A program made the position numbers and the translations under genes. Below, piece after piece: positions 17,251 through 25,810 of a stretch of DNA of 64,000 bases. Position 1 is the first letter of the stretch. Each line of letters begins with the position of its first letter. The stretch comes from Leucobacter ruminantium (GTDB lineage: Bacteria > Actinomycetota > Actinomycetes > Actinomycetales > Microbacteriaceae), in contig NZ_JAGDYL010000004.1 in the NCBI RefSeq assembly GCF_017565705.1, positions 110,223 through 174,222 of the forward strand. Reading direction: 5' to 3'. Under the pieces are notes generated by a model, which saw only the letters and a list, made by a program, of their open reading frames with translations, was not told the DNA's origin and did no database searches.

Positions 17251-18512
17251 AGCGCCACCCCCTCGAGCCGGCGCACATCGGCGAGCGACTGCCCAACGGC
17301 GAGTTCGTAGGCCGCCTCGGTGCGGGCCGCGACCCGTTCCCAGGTGTAGCCGGCCTCGACCCGCAGACGTCCGGCCGCGCCGAGCGCGCTCCGCAGCTGC
17401 GGGTCCTCGCACAGCCGCAGGAGCGCCGACGCGAGCGCCTCGGGATCCCTCGGGGGCACGTGCAGGCCGGTGACGCCGTCGACGACGCTGTCGGCGAGGC
17501 CCCCGACGGCCGCGACGACCACGGGGGTGCCGCAGGCCATGCTCTCGAGCGGCACGATGCCGAACGGCTCGTACCAGGGCGTGCAGACGACGGCGTCGGC
17601 GGAGCGCAGCAGCGCCGGCATGCGCTGCTGAGGAACCTGGCCCCTGAAGTGCACACGGTCGGCGACGCCGAGCTCGTCGGCGAGGGTCGCGAGCCTCCGG
17701 GCCTCGGGGTCTCCCGAGAGGGGCTCCGCTTCGGATGCGCCCTGGGGGCCGCCGACCACCTCGAGTTCCACATCGTCGAATCCGGCGTCTCGCAGCGCCG
17801 CGAGGGCCCGGATCACGACGTCCACACCCTTGCGCGGCACGAGGCGGCCGACGCTCAGCAGTCGATGCGCCGCGCCCGGCGTCTCGGCGGGACCGGAGGC
17901 GGAGAAGTTCGCGAGGTCGACGCCGCAGGGCACGACGGTGATCTTCGCTCTCGGGATGCCGAGCGCCTGGAGCTCTCGGGTCTCGTCCTCGCAGGTCGCG
18001 ATGACGGTGTCGACGCGGCGGCCGACCATGGGCTCGAGCCACGCGCGCTCGGCCGGGCTCGTGTCGGCATCGCCCTGGTGCCGGCGCTTCACGGAGCCGA
18101 GCGCGTGATAGGTGTGCATCACGGGCGGGTGCGGCACGCCCGGGCCGAGCGCCCGCACGCCGTCGAGCGCGGCGAGCCCGGACATCCAGAAGTGGCTGTG
18201 CACGACGTCGGGAGGCGCGGGCCGCCACAGCGCAGCGAGCTCTTCCGCGAACTCGGGCATGTGCGGCAGCAGCTCGTCCTTGGGCACGCGCGCGAGCGGT
18301 CCCGCCGTGACGTGCACCACCTCGACGCCCGGGCAGAGCGCTACGCGGTCGGGCAGTGCGGGGTCGTCGCGTCTGGTGTAGACGCTCACTGCGTGACCGC
18401 GGGCCGCGAGGGCGCGCGAGAGGGCGGAGACGTGCACGTTCTGCCCTCCGGCGTCGACGCCCCCGAGGGCGGCCAGCGGGCTTGCGTGTTCCGAGACCAT
18501 GGCGATTCTCAT
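17247..18512 (-). CDS. GT-B glycosyltransferase, GT4/GT1 type
   Basis: 421 residues. N-terminal [20 protein letters not shown] resembles sucrose-phosphate-synthase/MshA-type GT4 enzymes; the C-terminal domain has [18 protein letters not shown] and the E-x7-E signature in [20 protein letters not shown]. It transfers a sugar from an activated donor with retention; donor and acceptor are not evident. AAGGAG lies before the ATG. It overlaps gmhA and the next glycosyltransferase gene by 4 nt each, so it acts within the heptose operon. Confidence 0.88.
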   Translation of the reverse strand: MRIAMVSEHASPLAALGGVDAGGQNVHVSALSRALAARGHAVSVYTRRDDPALPDRVALCPGVEVVHVTAGPLARVPKDELLPHMPEFAEELAALWRPAPPDVVHSHFWMSGLAALDGVRALGPGVPHPPVMHTYHALGSVKRRHQGDADTSPAERAWLEPMVGRRVDTVIATCEDETRELQALGIPRAKITVVPCGVDLANFSASGPAETPGAAHRLLSVGRLVPRKGVDVVIRALAALRDAGFDDVELEVVGGPQGASEAEPLSGDPEARRLATLADELGVADRVHFRGQVPQQRMPALLRSADAVVCTPWYEPFGIVPLESMACGTPVVVAAVGGLADSVVDGVTGLHVPPRDPEALASALLRLCEDPQLRSALGAAGRLRVEAGYTWERVAARTEAAYELAVGQSLADVRRLEGVAL

Positions 18513-19549
18513 CGGTCTGCTCCTTCCAGGAGTGCGGTGGTGCGTGCGGGCGAGGGATCCTGAAGCTGCGGTCGTGGGCCGGAGCGGCGTCTGCGCCGGG
18601 CGGTCGCGCTCTCCACGACGTCGTGCAGCAGGGCGTCCCACTCGGCGTGGAAGCGCTCCAGGCCGTAGCGCTCGCGGACGGAGCTCCGGGCCGCGGCGCC
18701 GCGGCGCCTGGCCTCCTCGGGATCGGCGATGAGCTCCCGCGCGGCGCGCACGAGATCGTCGGGGTCAGCCGAGATCGCCCCGGCTTCGGGAGGCACCGCG
18801 CGCGAGGCCTCCGTCGTGTCGAACACGAGCACCGGCATCGCGAGGTGCATCGCCTCGAGCAGCGAGAGTCCGAGCGATGTCCATCGCACGGTGTGCAGAT
18901 AGACCCGGCGGCGCGCGAGCTCCCGGTGCAGCCGCGCCGTCGGCAGGTCGCCGACCACGCGCAGGCGCTCCTCTCCGAGTTCGAGCGCCGCGGGCAGGAG
19001 ATCGGTATCGATCCCGAAGCAGTCGATCGGGGCCGCCTCCGCGAAGCGAGGGATCAGGTCGGTTCCGGTGACGCGGCCGCGGCGCACGGGCTCATTCACG
19101 ACGAGGCCGAGCGACGGGAGCTCGCCCGTGTAGAGCGGCCCGGGGTCGGGGATGCCGTGCTCGATGACCCGGGTGGTTGCCCGCCCGCAGTCCCAGACCA
19201 GGCGGTTGAAGTGCGTCACGTGCACCACGGGGATGTCGCTCTGCTCGGCGAGGAAGTGCCGCTCGGTGACAGGGCGCTCCTTCGGCGTGTTGTGCTCGAC
19301 GAAGACCGCAGGCAGCTCCGACCCGAGTCGACGGCCGAGCAGGCGCTCGGCGAGTTCGAGTTCCTCGACGCGCTGCAGCACGACGATGTCGACGTCGGTC
19401 TCCCGCAGCGCAGCGGGATCGACGGTCCGCGCCCCGCCGCGGGGCAGGGCGAGATCCGCACCCCGATCCGCGGGGATCAGGTACTCGTGCTCTCCGCGCA
19501 GGAAGCCGTCGGACCACGCTCCGTGCACGTGCCAGAGGAGGATTCTCAT
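18509..19549 (-). CDS. glycosyltransferase, GT-B fold
   Basis: 346 residues. The N terminus ([20 protein letters not shown]) and the C-terminal [20 protein letters not shown] with the Glu signature indicate a GT4-like enzyme; the middle has [10 protein letters not shown] and HTVRW, atypical for well-known subfamilies. A Arg-rich tail ends the protein. GGAG precedes the ATG. Coupled by 4-nt overlaps to genes on both sides. Substrate unknown; the operon suggests assembly of a heptose-containing glycan. Confidence 0.83.
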   Translation of the reverse strand: MRILLWHVHGAWSDGFLRGEHEYLIPADRGADLALPRGGARTVDPAALRETDVDIVVLQRVEELELAERLLGRRLGSELPAVFVEHNTPKERPVTERHFLAEQSDIPVVHVTHFNRLVWDCGRATTRVIEHGIPDPGPLYTGELPSLGLVVNEPVRRGRVTGTDLIPRFAEAAPIDCFGIDTDLLPAALELGEERLRVVGDLPTARLHRELARRRVYLHTVRWTSLGLSLLEAMHLAMPVLVFDTTEASRAVPPEAGAISADPDDLVRAARELIADPEEARRRGAAARSSVRERYGLERFHAEWDALLHDVVESATARRRRRSGPRPQLQDPSPARTTALLEGADR

Positions 19550-20607
19550 TCGTATGCTCCGTTCGTCGTTGCAGCAGGGATTCGGAGGGGCGCCGGGCGC
19601 TCGATCTCGGTCACCGCCGAAAGCACGGCGTCAGGGGACACCGCGGCCAGGCACGGGTGCCCCGGCACGGGGCAGACTCTGGCTCGGGAACCGCGGCAGG
19701 GAGCCGCCTGGTCGCCGAGCAGGCGGAGCGGGACGCCGGAGGGCGCCCACCGCACCGCGGGGACGACGGGGGAGAAGAGGCTCACCACCGGCGTGCCGAC
19801 CGCGGCGGCGAGGTGCGCGGGGCCGGTGTTGCCGCAGACGACGGCCGATGCGGCGGCCAGCACGCCGGCGAGTTGCGGGAGCGAGCACGCGCCGGCGAGG
19901 TCGAGGGCGCCGGGGGCGCGCTCCAGGATCCGGCGCGTCAGCAGCCGCTCGTCCCCGCTTCCCGTGAGCACCACCCGGCGTCCCTCGGATTCCAGGAGGC
20001 GGGCGGTCTCGGCGAAGCCCTCGATCGGCCACTGGCGCGCCGGGGCGTCGGCTCCCGGGTGGAGCACGACGTAGGGGCCCGGCCCGGTGAGCTCGCGCAC
20101 ATCGGGAACCGCGCGGACGCGCAGGGCTCCGTCGTCCGCCTGCGGGAAGCCCGCGGCGCCGACGATCGCGAGCGCGCGCTGCGGTTCCGGGATGTCCTCC
20201 GGCAGATCCTCCCCGGGCCGGAGCCGTACGTCGAGGAGCGAGCCCGCGTAGTCGACCGAGGCTCCGGAGATCCGTTCGACGCCCGCCGACCTGAGCAGCA
20301 GGGCGAGGGGGAGCGGCGACTGGTGGAAGGACGTCAGGATCACGGCCTCGGAGACGGCCGCCCCGCGCACCAGCCGGACGAGTGCGCCGTGGTGCTCGGC
20401 CGTAGCCGCGGGAGCGGGGTTCGCGATCCACGGCGCGTTCCACACGATCACCTCCGACACCCCCGGCAGCAGACGTGCGGCCTCGGCTCCGCGCGGCCCG
20501 CACAGCATCACGACCTCCGCCACCGCCGCGACCGCTCGCACCGCAGGTCCCGCGAGCAGCACGTCGCCGAGGCTGTCGAGGCGCGCCACGAGCACTCGCC
20601 TGCTCAT
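19546..20607 (-). CDS. family 9 glycosyltransferase (heptosyltransferase-like)
   Basis: 353 residues of the heptosyltransferase family. VLVARLDSLGDVLLAGPAVR is the N-terminal acceptor-domain signature; VVLHPGADAPARQWPIEGFA and VVCGNTGPAHLAAAVGTPVV are the donor-binding signatures. A Cys-containing insertion near residue 310 (APCRGSRARVCPVPGHPC) is also seen in LPS heptosyltransferases that carry a Cys cluster. Second gene of the operon, overlapping gmhB and the downstream transferase by 4 nt. Confidence 0.88.
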   Translation of the reverse strand: MSRRVLVARLDSLGDVLLAGPAVRAVAAVAEVVMLCGPRGAEAARLLPGVSEVIVWNAPWIANPAPAATAEHHGALVRLVRGAAVSEAVILTSFHQSPLPLALLLRSAGVERISGASVDYAGSLLDVRLRPGEDLPEDIPEPQRALAIVGAAGFPQADDGALRVRAVPDVRELTGPGPYVVLHPGADAPARQWPIEGFAETARLLESEGRRVVLTGSGDERLLTRRILERAPGALDLAGACSLPQLAGVLAAASAVVCGNTGPAHLAAAVGTPVVSLFSPVVPAVRWAPSGVPLRLLGDQAAPCRGSRARVCPVPGHPCLAAVSPDAVLSAVTEIERPAPLRIPAATTNGAYE

Positions 20608-21140
20608 CGTCGTCCCTCGCTTCCCGCGAGCAGCAGATCGACCGCGTCTCCTACCGTCTCCGCGGTCAGCGGAGCCGTCGCGCACTCCTCCGGCCTGGTG
20701 CGCGCGGTCGGCACGAGTACGGCGACGGCGCCTGCGGCGCGCGCCGCCGCCACGTCGGCGCCGATGTCACCGATCATCGCCACACGCTCGGGAGCTATTC
20801 CGAGCTCCGCGGCGGCCGACAGGATCATCGCCGGGCGCGGCTTCCTGCACTCGCAACCGTCTTCCGGCGCGTGAGGGCAGATCCGCCACACGTCGAAGCC
20901 GCCCAGCACCTCGGCCACCCGGTCGTTCACCCGCTGCACGGCCTCGGCCGAGACGATCCCTCGGGCGATGCCCGACTGATTGCTCACGACGCCGAGCGGG
21001 AAACCGAGCGAGCGAAGACGTTCGAGGGCCTTCTCCACGGTGGGCATGGGTACGACCGCGGAGGGATCGCCGTTGTACGGCACGTCGACGATGAGCGTGT
21101 CGTCGCGGTCGAAGAGGAATGCCTCGATGTCGTGTTCCAT
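20604..21140 (-). CDS. gmhB: heptose-1,7-bisphosphate 7-phosphatase-like HAD hydrolase
   Basis: 178 residues, HAD subfamily IIIA. The nucleophile motif is FLFDRDDTLIVD (Asp11 nucleophile, Asp13 acid); motif II is VVSNQSGIARG. The zinc loop CPHAPEDGCECRKPRP has the Cys-x-His...Cys-x-Cys spacing characteristic of GmhB, and IGDIGADVAAARAAGA is motif IV. It should remove the 7-phosphate before nucleotidyl activation by HldE. It is the first gene of the minus-strand operon; an 8-G run lies just before its ATG on the coding strand. Confidence 0.88.
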   Translation of the reverse strand: MEHDIEAFLFDRDDTLIVDVPYNGDPSAVVPMPTVEKALERLRSLGFPLGVVSNQSGIARGIVSAEAVQRVNDRVAEVLGGFDVWRICPHAPEDGCECRKPRPAMILSAAAELGIAPERVAMIGDIGADVAAARAAGAVAVLVPTARTRPEECATAPLTAETVGDAVDLLLAGSEGRR

Positions 21141-21141
21141 G

Positions 21142-21149
21142 CCCCCCCC
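21142..21149. repeat. poly-C/poly-G tract (8 nt) next to gmhB start codon
   Basis: On the gmhB coding strand eight G residues end one base before the ATG, in the place of the Shine-Dalgarno spacer. Length changes here would alter initiation of the operon's first gene. Confidence 0.7.
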
Positions 21150-21225
21150 GTGCCCGGAGGAGCAGTCCTGAAACGCGGTGCCGGCAGCCTTGCTTCTGCT
21201 CCTGCTCCTGTGGTACACGTTGCGG

Positions 21226-22275
21226 ATGCACGAGACCCCTGCTCCCACTCCTCCGCCCGACCCCAGGCCGGTCCTTCTCGCGCTGCGCGCGCTCAAGCTC
21301 GGCGATCTGCTCGTCGCGGTGCCCGCGCTCAAGGGGCTCCGGCGGGCCTTTCCCGACCATCGCATCGTGCTCGCGACCTCCGGCTGGCTCGCTCCCGTCG
21401 TGGGCCTGATCCCCGCCGTCGATGAACTGCTGCCGACCGACGGACTCGACGACCCGCCGGCCTGCGAGCCCGGGCAGGTCGACATCGCGGTCAACCTGCA
21501 CGGCAACGGACCGGAGAGCCGGGCTTGGATCGACGCGCTCGGCGCGCGACTGAAGATCGTGCACCGCTCGCCCGCAGACCCCGGCGGGGTGCCGTGGATC
21601 GACGGCACGCACGAGCGTGTGAGGTGGGCGCGGCTCGTGAACGCGTTCGGCGCATCCGCAGACCCCGACGACGTTTCGATCGAGGTTCCGGTGGTCGACG
21701 CCGAGGCACTGGCGGCAGGGGATACCGCCGGCGGAGCGCGCGACATCGCGATCGTGCACGTCGGCGCGGCCTACGGCTCCCGTCACTGGCCGGCCGATCG
21801 CTTCGCCCGCGTCGCCTCGGAGCTGGAGCGCGACGGCTTGCGCGTCCTGGTGACGGGAGGCGCGGCGGAGGCCGATCGCGCCCGCGAGATCGCGAGAGCC
21901 GCGGGCCTCGACGAAGGCGCGATGCTCGCGGGACGGGCGGGACTGCGCGAACTCGCGGCCCTCGTCGCGGCGGCGCGCATCGTCGTCACCGTCGACACCG
22001 GTGCGGCCCACCTCGCCTCGGCCTACGGCACGCCGTCCGTCATCGTCTTCGGGCCGGCCCCTCCCGAGGAATGGGGTCCGCCACCCGGACCCCATATCGT
22101 GCTCACAGCCCCCGAACTGCGTCGCGGAGACGCTTTCGCGGCCGACCCCGATCCCGCCCTCCTCGCCGTCGGCGCGGAGCAGGTGCTGTCGGCGGCCCGA
22201 TCACTCCTCGAAGGCGGCCGAGCCGCGCACACCGACCGCGAGGAGCCGTTCGCGCAGCACCGCGAGGATCCGTGA
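21226..22275 (+). CDS. family 9 glycosyltransferase (heptosyltransferase-like)
   Basis: 349 residues. LLALRALKLGDLLVAVPALKG is the N-terminal GT9 motif; VHVGAAYGSRHWPADRFARV and VTVDTGAAHLASAYGTPSVI complete the signature set. I chose the ATG at 21226 because the upstream in-frame part to 21178 is a poly-Leu stretch overlapping the divergent promoter region. It is divergent from the gmhB operon, about 85 nt apart, so the two may share regulation. Its last 75 nt overlap the 3' end of the convergent sigma-factor gene. Confidence 0.86.
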   Translation: MHETPAPTPPPDPRPVLLALRALKLGDLLVAVPALKGLRRAFPDHRIVLATSGWLAPVVGLIPAVDELLPTDGLDDPPACEPGQVDIAVNLHGNGPESRAWIDALGARLKIVHRSPADPGGVPWIDGTHERVRWARLVNAFGASADPDDVSIEVPVVDAEALAAGDTAGGARDIAIVHVGAAYGSRHWPADRFARVASELERDGLRVLVTGGAAEADRAREIARAAGLDEGAMLAGRAGLRELAALVAAARIVVTVDTGAAHLASAYGTPSVIVFGPAPPEEWGPPPGPHIVLTAPELRRGDAFAADPDPALLAVGAEQVLSAARSLLEGGRAAHTDREEPFAQHREDP

Positions 22276-23133
22276 GAGCAGGCGCGAGACCTGCATCTGG
22301 CTCACACCGAGGTCGGAGGCGATCTGCGCCTGGGTGAGATCTTCAGCGAAGCGGAGGCGCACGATCCGCCGTTCATCGGCGGTCAGCGCCTGCATCGCAT
22401 CCATGAGCACGAGCAGCGCGTCGGCGCGCGGCTCGAACGCCGGCTCGTACGGACGCAGCGCACCGAGCGGCTCCGACGAGGAGTCCTCCCCATCGTGCGC
22501 CGTCGAGTCGAGTGAGAGTGCGGTGCGGGCGAGCTGGCAGCGCGCGGCGGCCGCCACGATCCGACGGGGGCGCTTCACCGCGCAGGCCAGTTCTGCGAGC
22601 GTCGGTTCGCGCCCGAGCTGCTGGGCGAGCCGCGAGGCGCAGTCCGAGAGTTCCCCCGTGAGCTCCTGCAGAGCGCGCGGAGGCCGCACCGACCACGAGT
22701 AGTCGCGCAGGTGGCGCTTGATCTCACCGGAAATCGTGGGTACCGCGAACGCCGCGAATCCGGATCCCTGCCCCGGGTCGAAACGGCGCACGGCTTTGGC
22801 CAAGCCGAGATAGGCGGCCTGTCTGACGTCATCGATATCGTCGGCGACCGTTCGGAAGCGGTTGGCCACGGCATCGGCAAGGCTCAGATACTCGGCCGTG
22901 ACCCTCTGATGGATTCGGCGACGGGCCGGGTCGGAGGCGCTCGCCGCAGCTGCGAGGAGCGCCTCCATCCGGGCGTCGTGGGCGGCGTGGGCCGAGCGCG
23001 GCGCCCACGGGAGCCGCGCCCTCGCGAGCCGCGCGCTCGTGCCGGGCGGAGGGCCCGACCGTGCCGGCGTTCCGGCCACCTGCGCCGTGGTTGCGGCCCT
23101 GCGGCCTGCCGGCGCAGCGGACAGAACGGTCAC
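22201..23133 (-). CDS. SigB/SigF-family RNA polymerase sigma factor
   Basis: 310 residues, a group 3 sigma factor. Region 2 has YLGLAKAVRRFDPGQGSGFA and VPTISGEIKRHLRDYSWSVR, strongly typical of SigB/SigF/SigG; region 3 follows (PRALQELTGELSDCASRLAQ) and region 4 contains LRFAEDLTQAQIASDLGVSQ plus MQVSRLLSRIL. The ~55-residue N-terminal extension is Ala/Arg-rich. It starts with GTG only 3 nt after the stop of the GlsB-like gene, so both are in one operon. No anti-sigma or anti-anti-sigma gene is adjacent. It likely directs a general stress or envelope stress regulon. Confidence 0.9.
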   Translation of the reverse strand: MTVLSAAPAGRRAATTAQVAGTPARSGPPPGTSARLARARLPWAPRSAHAAHDARMEALLAAAASASDPARRRIHQRVTAEYLSLADAVANRFRTVADDIDDVRQAAYLGLAKAVRRFDPGQGSGFAAFAVPTISGEIKRHLRDYSWSVRPPRALQELTGELSDCASRLAQQLGREPTLAELACAVKRPRRIVAAAARCQLARTALSLDSTAHDGEDSSSEPLGALRPYEPAFEPRADALLVLMDAMQALTADERRIVRLRFAEDLTQAQIASDLGVSQMQVSRLLSRILAVLRERLLAVGVRGSAAFEE

Positions 23134-23136
23134 GGC

Positions 23137-23403
23137 TCAGTCCACGCGCTTGCGGCCGACGATCAGTCCGTAGATCAGCAGCACGACGATCGATCCGCCG
23201 ATGGCCAGCAGCCACGTTTCGAGCGACCAGAACTCCCCGAGATCGGCCCCGAACAGCACGCCTCCCAGCCAGCCGCCGAGCATTGCGCCGACCACGCCGA
23301 GCAGCAGTGTGGCGATCCAGCCCCCGCCCTGCCTACCCGGGAGGATCGCTTTCGCGATGGCCCCGGCGATCAGGCCGAGTACGAGAAATGCGATGAAACC
23401 CAT
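23137..23403 (-). CDS. GlsB/YeaQ/YmgE-family stress-response membrane protein
   Basis: 88 residues with three hydrophobic segments rich in Gly (FIAFLVLGLIAGAIAKAILP, TLLLGVVGAMLGGWLGGVLF, LLAIGGSIVVLLIYGLIVG). This is the standard size and pattern of transglycosylase-associated/GlsB membrane proteins, which are usually induced by stress. The next gene is the sigma factor, almost overlapping, which suggests autoregulated expression of a stress operon. Confidence 0.9.
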   Translation of the reverse strand: MGFIAFLVLGLIAGAIAKAILPGRQGGGWIATLLLGVVGAMLGGWLGGVLFGADLGEFWSLETWLLAIGGSIVVLLIYGLIVGRKRVD

Positions 23404-23523
23404 GATCGTGCTCCTTCCATCCGGGCGGATCTCGCCCGTTTCCCCGACGGTAGCCCCGCGTCCCGGGCCGGGCCAGGGGGTTGTGCCCCGGCTCTCCGAT
23501 GGGTTAGTACGCGGGCGCCGTGC

Positions 23524-24195
23524 TCACTCCGACTCGACCGCGCTCACGTGGTGGGGTGCCCCCACAGGCTTCGACTCGGCCGATCCGCGCTGCCTCAGGA
23601 AGATGGAGAACGCCACCATCGAGCCGACGGCGAGCAGTTCGGACTGCCAGTTCTGCAACGTGCGATTCCAGAAGTCCGCGGATACGAGGTACTCACCCAC
23701 CGATACCGGCGGCTGTCCGTGCAGGGCCTGATCGGCGTTGTACACGGTCGTACCCGCGAGCGCCTGAATTCCCCAGGAGGCGACGAAGACCGCCCCCATC
23801 GTGAGGATCAGCGAGTTGCTGTAGCACCACCTCCGCCAACCATCGGCGCGAGCCCATGCGGGGGAGTTGGCGCGGGCATGCGCGCCGACCCGCTGCTCCT
23901 CGTCGCTGCCGAGTCCCTCGTCGCCCGGCTTCTTCGACTCGGGGGAGCCGCGCTGCACGAGCCACACCGTGGCGAGGATGAAGAGGAAGAACTGCAAGTA
24001 CTCCGACTGCCAGTTCTCGGCCACGTCGACCACGAAGTCCGATGAGGTCACGAACCCGAACCAGTCGGTGCCCGGGGCGCCGTGCGCAGTCTGCTCCTCG
24101 TTGTACGCGAGCAGGCCCGCCACCGATTGCCCGGCGAGCGTCACCACGAACGCGGCCGCGAAGGCGATCGAGAGCGCGTGATCCCTCAGCCTCAT
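23524..24195 (-). CDS. DUF6766 family membrane protein
   Basis: 223 residues. Two similar halves each hold a membrane segment pair and an ENWQSEYLQFFLF / LQNWQSELLAVGS motif followed by a QRGSPESK / QRGSAESK element, so the protein looks like an internal duplication. The motifs match DUF6766, a family of unknown function common in actinobacteria and proteobacteria. The ATG has an excellent GGGGAGGTGAT ribosome binding site, which also contains the stop of a 27-residue upstream peptide. Confidence 0.8.
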   Translation of the reverse strand: MRLRDHALSIAFAAAFVVTLAGQSVAGLLAYNEEQTAHGAPGTDWFGFVTSSDFVVDVAENWQSEYLQFFLFILATVWLVQRGSPESKKPGDEGLGSDEEQRVGAHARANSPAWARADGWRRWCYSNSLILTMGAVFVASWGIQALAGTTVYNADQALHGQPPVSVGEYLVSADFWNRTLQNWQSELLAVGSMVAFSIFLRQRGSAESKPVGAPHHVSAVESE

Positions 24196-24200
24196 CGGAA

Positions 24201-24284
24201 TCACCTCCCCATCAGCACGATCGCCAGCATCGCCGCGAGACCCGCGGCCACCACCGTCATCCAGAACAGGAACGTCGCTCTCAT
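24201..24284 (-). CDS. 27-aa single-pass membrane peptide upstream of DUF6766 gene
   Basis: Reads MRATFLFWMTVVAAGLAAML then AIVLMGR: one uninterrupted hydrophobic helix with a basic first residue and a basic C-terminal end. Its TGA lies inside the GGAGGTGAT ribosome binding site of the DUF6766 gene 5 nt before that ATG, a layout that would couple their translation. Its own ribosome binding site is weak. No family recognised. Confidence 0.45.
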   Translation of the reverse strand: MRATFLFWMTVVAAGLAAMLAIVLMGR

Positions 24285-24464
24285 GCCGCGATCTTAGGAG
24301 CGGTCGTTCGGGTGCGGGCAAGCCCTTGCGCGGTCGCCGCCGATATGGCAACCGCCGCAGGTTAGCCGGGGCGCGTTCCGATGTCGAGGGGGTCGCGCAC
24401 GCGCCGTGCCGGGCATAGCTTCGGGATGAGGCTACGATCCCTCGAGCGAAAGGACGTGAGCAGC

Positions 24465-24722
24465 ATGCCGAACCCGCAGCTGAAGGACGAGGATCTCTAC
24501 GAGCGCCTGCGAGAAGACGGCGCGTCGAAGGAGAAGGCCGCCCGCATCTCGAACGCCGCGGCGAAGGAGGGTCGATCGCGCGTCGGCAAGCGCGGCGGCG
24601 AGGCGGAGGACTACGAGGACCGCACGGTCGCCGAACTGCGCGAGCGCGCGAAGGAGCTGGGCCTGACGGGTTACTCGAGACTCCGCAAGGGCGAGCTCAT
24701 CGAGCTGATCCGCTCGCACTGA
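24465..24722 (+). CDS. DUF7218/Rho-termination-factor-N-like small protein
   Basis: 85 residues. The N-terminal half (PQLKDEDLYERLREDGASKE, KAARISNAAA) is a plant-KGG/DUF7218-type segment and the C-terminal half (DRTVAELRERAKELGLTGYS, RLRKGELIELIRSH) is a Rho N-terminal/SAP-like helix-extended-loop-helix motif, a nucleic-acid-binding fold. Such proteins are abundant in stationary-phase actinobacteria; role unproven. AAAGGA lies 10 nt upstream of the chosen ATG. Confidence 0.82.
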   Translation: MPNPQLKDEDLYERLREDGASKEKAARISNAAAKEGRSRVGKRGGEAEDYEDRTVAELRERAKELGLTGYSRLRKGELIELIRSH

Positions 24723-24804
24723 GCGCGGTGCGGGAGCTCTTTCCGGGGGAGCGCCCGCCTCCGCCGGGCAGGCTCGCCTCCCCGGGGAGACCGGGCCCCG
24801 CAGC

Positions 24805-25389
24805 TCACAGCGGCCAGATCTCCTCGCGCCGGCCGACCAGCACCGACAGGATGACGGCGAGGGGCACGAGCCAGAGCACGGCCATGAGCACGGCGGCCGC
24901 GCGGAGCTTCGACCTCTGCTCCATCCGGCTGGCGCGCAGCACCAGCATGAGCACGAGCGCGAGGAGCGCCACGACCACGCCGACGCCGCACCACACCGGC
25001 TCCCACCTGGCCAGCAGCAGCAGCCCGAGCACCAGGATGACCGCGGCGACGCAGGATGCGACGAGCCAGCGACCGCTGCGGGTGCTGTTCAGCGCTGGCT
25101 GTCTCGCGATCGTCGCGGGGTCGGCCTGGCCGCGGTGCGGGTTCGGCACGGAGGCCTCCGCCTCGTCGCTCTGGGTCGAGCCGTCGAGCACCGGGCGCTC
25201 CTGGAACTCCTGCCCGTAGGGCGGCCCGTCGGCGGTGCCGTGGCCGGCCGGAGCCTCGAAGCGTGTCGCGTCGTGCGGCGCATCCGGCCGCTCCTCGGTC
25301 AGGCGCTCGGGGCTGTCGGGATCGACCTCCGGCTCGCCGTGCTTCGGCTCATCGCCCTGACCGCTTCCCGGAATCTGCTCGTTCGACAT
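24805..25389 (-). CDS. hypothetical membrane protein with acidic N-terminal domain
   Basis: 194 residues. The first ~105 residues are hydrophilic, acidic and Pro-rich without recognisable fold; then three hydrophobic segments follow (WLVASCVAAVILVLGLLLLA, VWCGVGVVVALLALVLMLVL, AAVLMAVLWLVPLAVILSVL). The N terminus therefore probably extends into the cytoplasm or cell wall space. GGAGGGAG precedes the ATG. No family recognised. Confidence 0.7.
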   Translation of the reverse strand: MSNEQIPGSGQGDEPKHGEPEVDPDSPERLTEERPDAPHDATRFEAPAGHGTADGPPYGQEFQERPVLDGSTQSDEAEASVPNPHRGQADPATIARQPALNSTRSGRWLVASCVAAVILVLGLLLLARWEPVWCGVGVVVALLALVLMLVLRASRMEQRSKLRAAAVLMAVLWLVPLAVILSVLVGRREEIWPL

Positions 25390-25501
25390 GACGTTCTCCC
25401 TCCGGCTGTTCGCGTGCGGCCGAAGCTAGCACGGGTCGGAGAACTCCCTCAGGGGGTCGACAAACGGAGGGCGATGCCGTAGCGGCGCGTCGGCGCGATG
25501 G

Positions 25502-25801
25502 TCAGGCCTTCTCGGAACCGGGCTCGTCGACGAGGCGCAGTCCGCTCGGCGCGTTCGCGTGGGCCATCAGCTGCTCGATCCACGCCGGGTTGATATCGGG
25601 CGTCTCGGCCGCATCGAACTCGAAGTGCAGCGGGATGCCGGGCTGCAGCCAGATGCTGCGCTGGTGCCCGTCCTCGTCGACCCAGGTGAACACGACGCTC
25701 TCCTGCAGGTTGAGCTTGCCGAAGATGGTCGTTCTCAGGTGGGTGAGGGTGCGATCGTCGAACGCGAAGCTCTTGCCGTAGCCGTAGTGCAGATATCCCA
25801 T
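25502..25801 (-). CDS. DUF7882 family protein (copy 1)
   Basis: 99 residues, DUF7882, a compact family nearly confined to Microbacteriaceae and relatives and often mislabelled as DNA ligase. Pattern: MGYLHYGYGKSFAFDDRTLT, HLRTTIFGKLNLQES, RSIWLQPGIPLHFEF and a C-terminal INPAWIEQLMAHANAPSGLR. Predicted beta-rich; function unknown. It lies 9 nt downstream of a paralogue on the same strand, so the two form a tandem operon. Confidence 0.85.
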   Translation of the reverse strand: MGYLHYGYGKSFAFDDRTLTHLRTTIFGKLNLQESVVFTWVDEDGHQRSIWLQPGIPLHFEFDAAETPDINPAWIEQLMAHANAPSGLRLVDEPGSEKA

Positions 25802-25810
25802 GGTTTCGCC

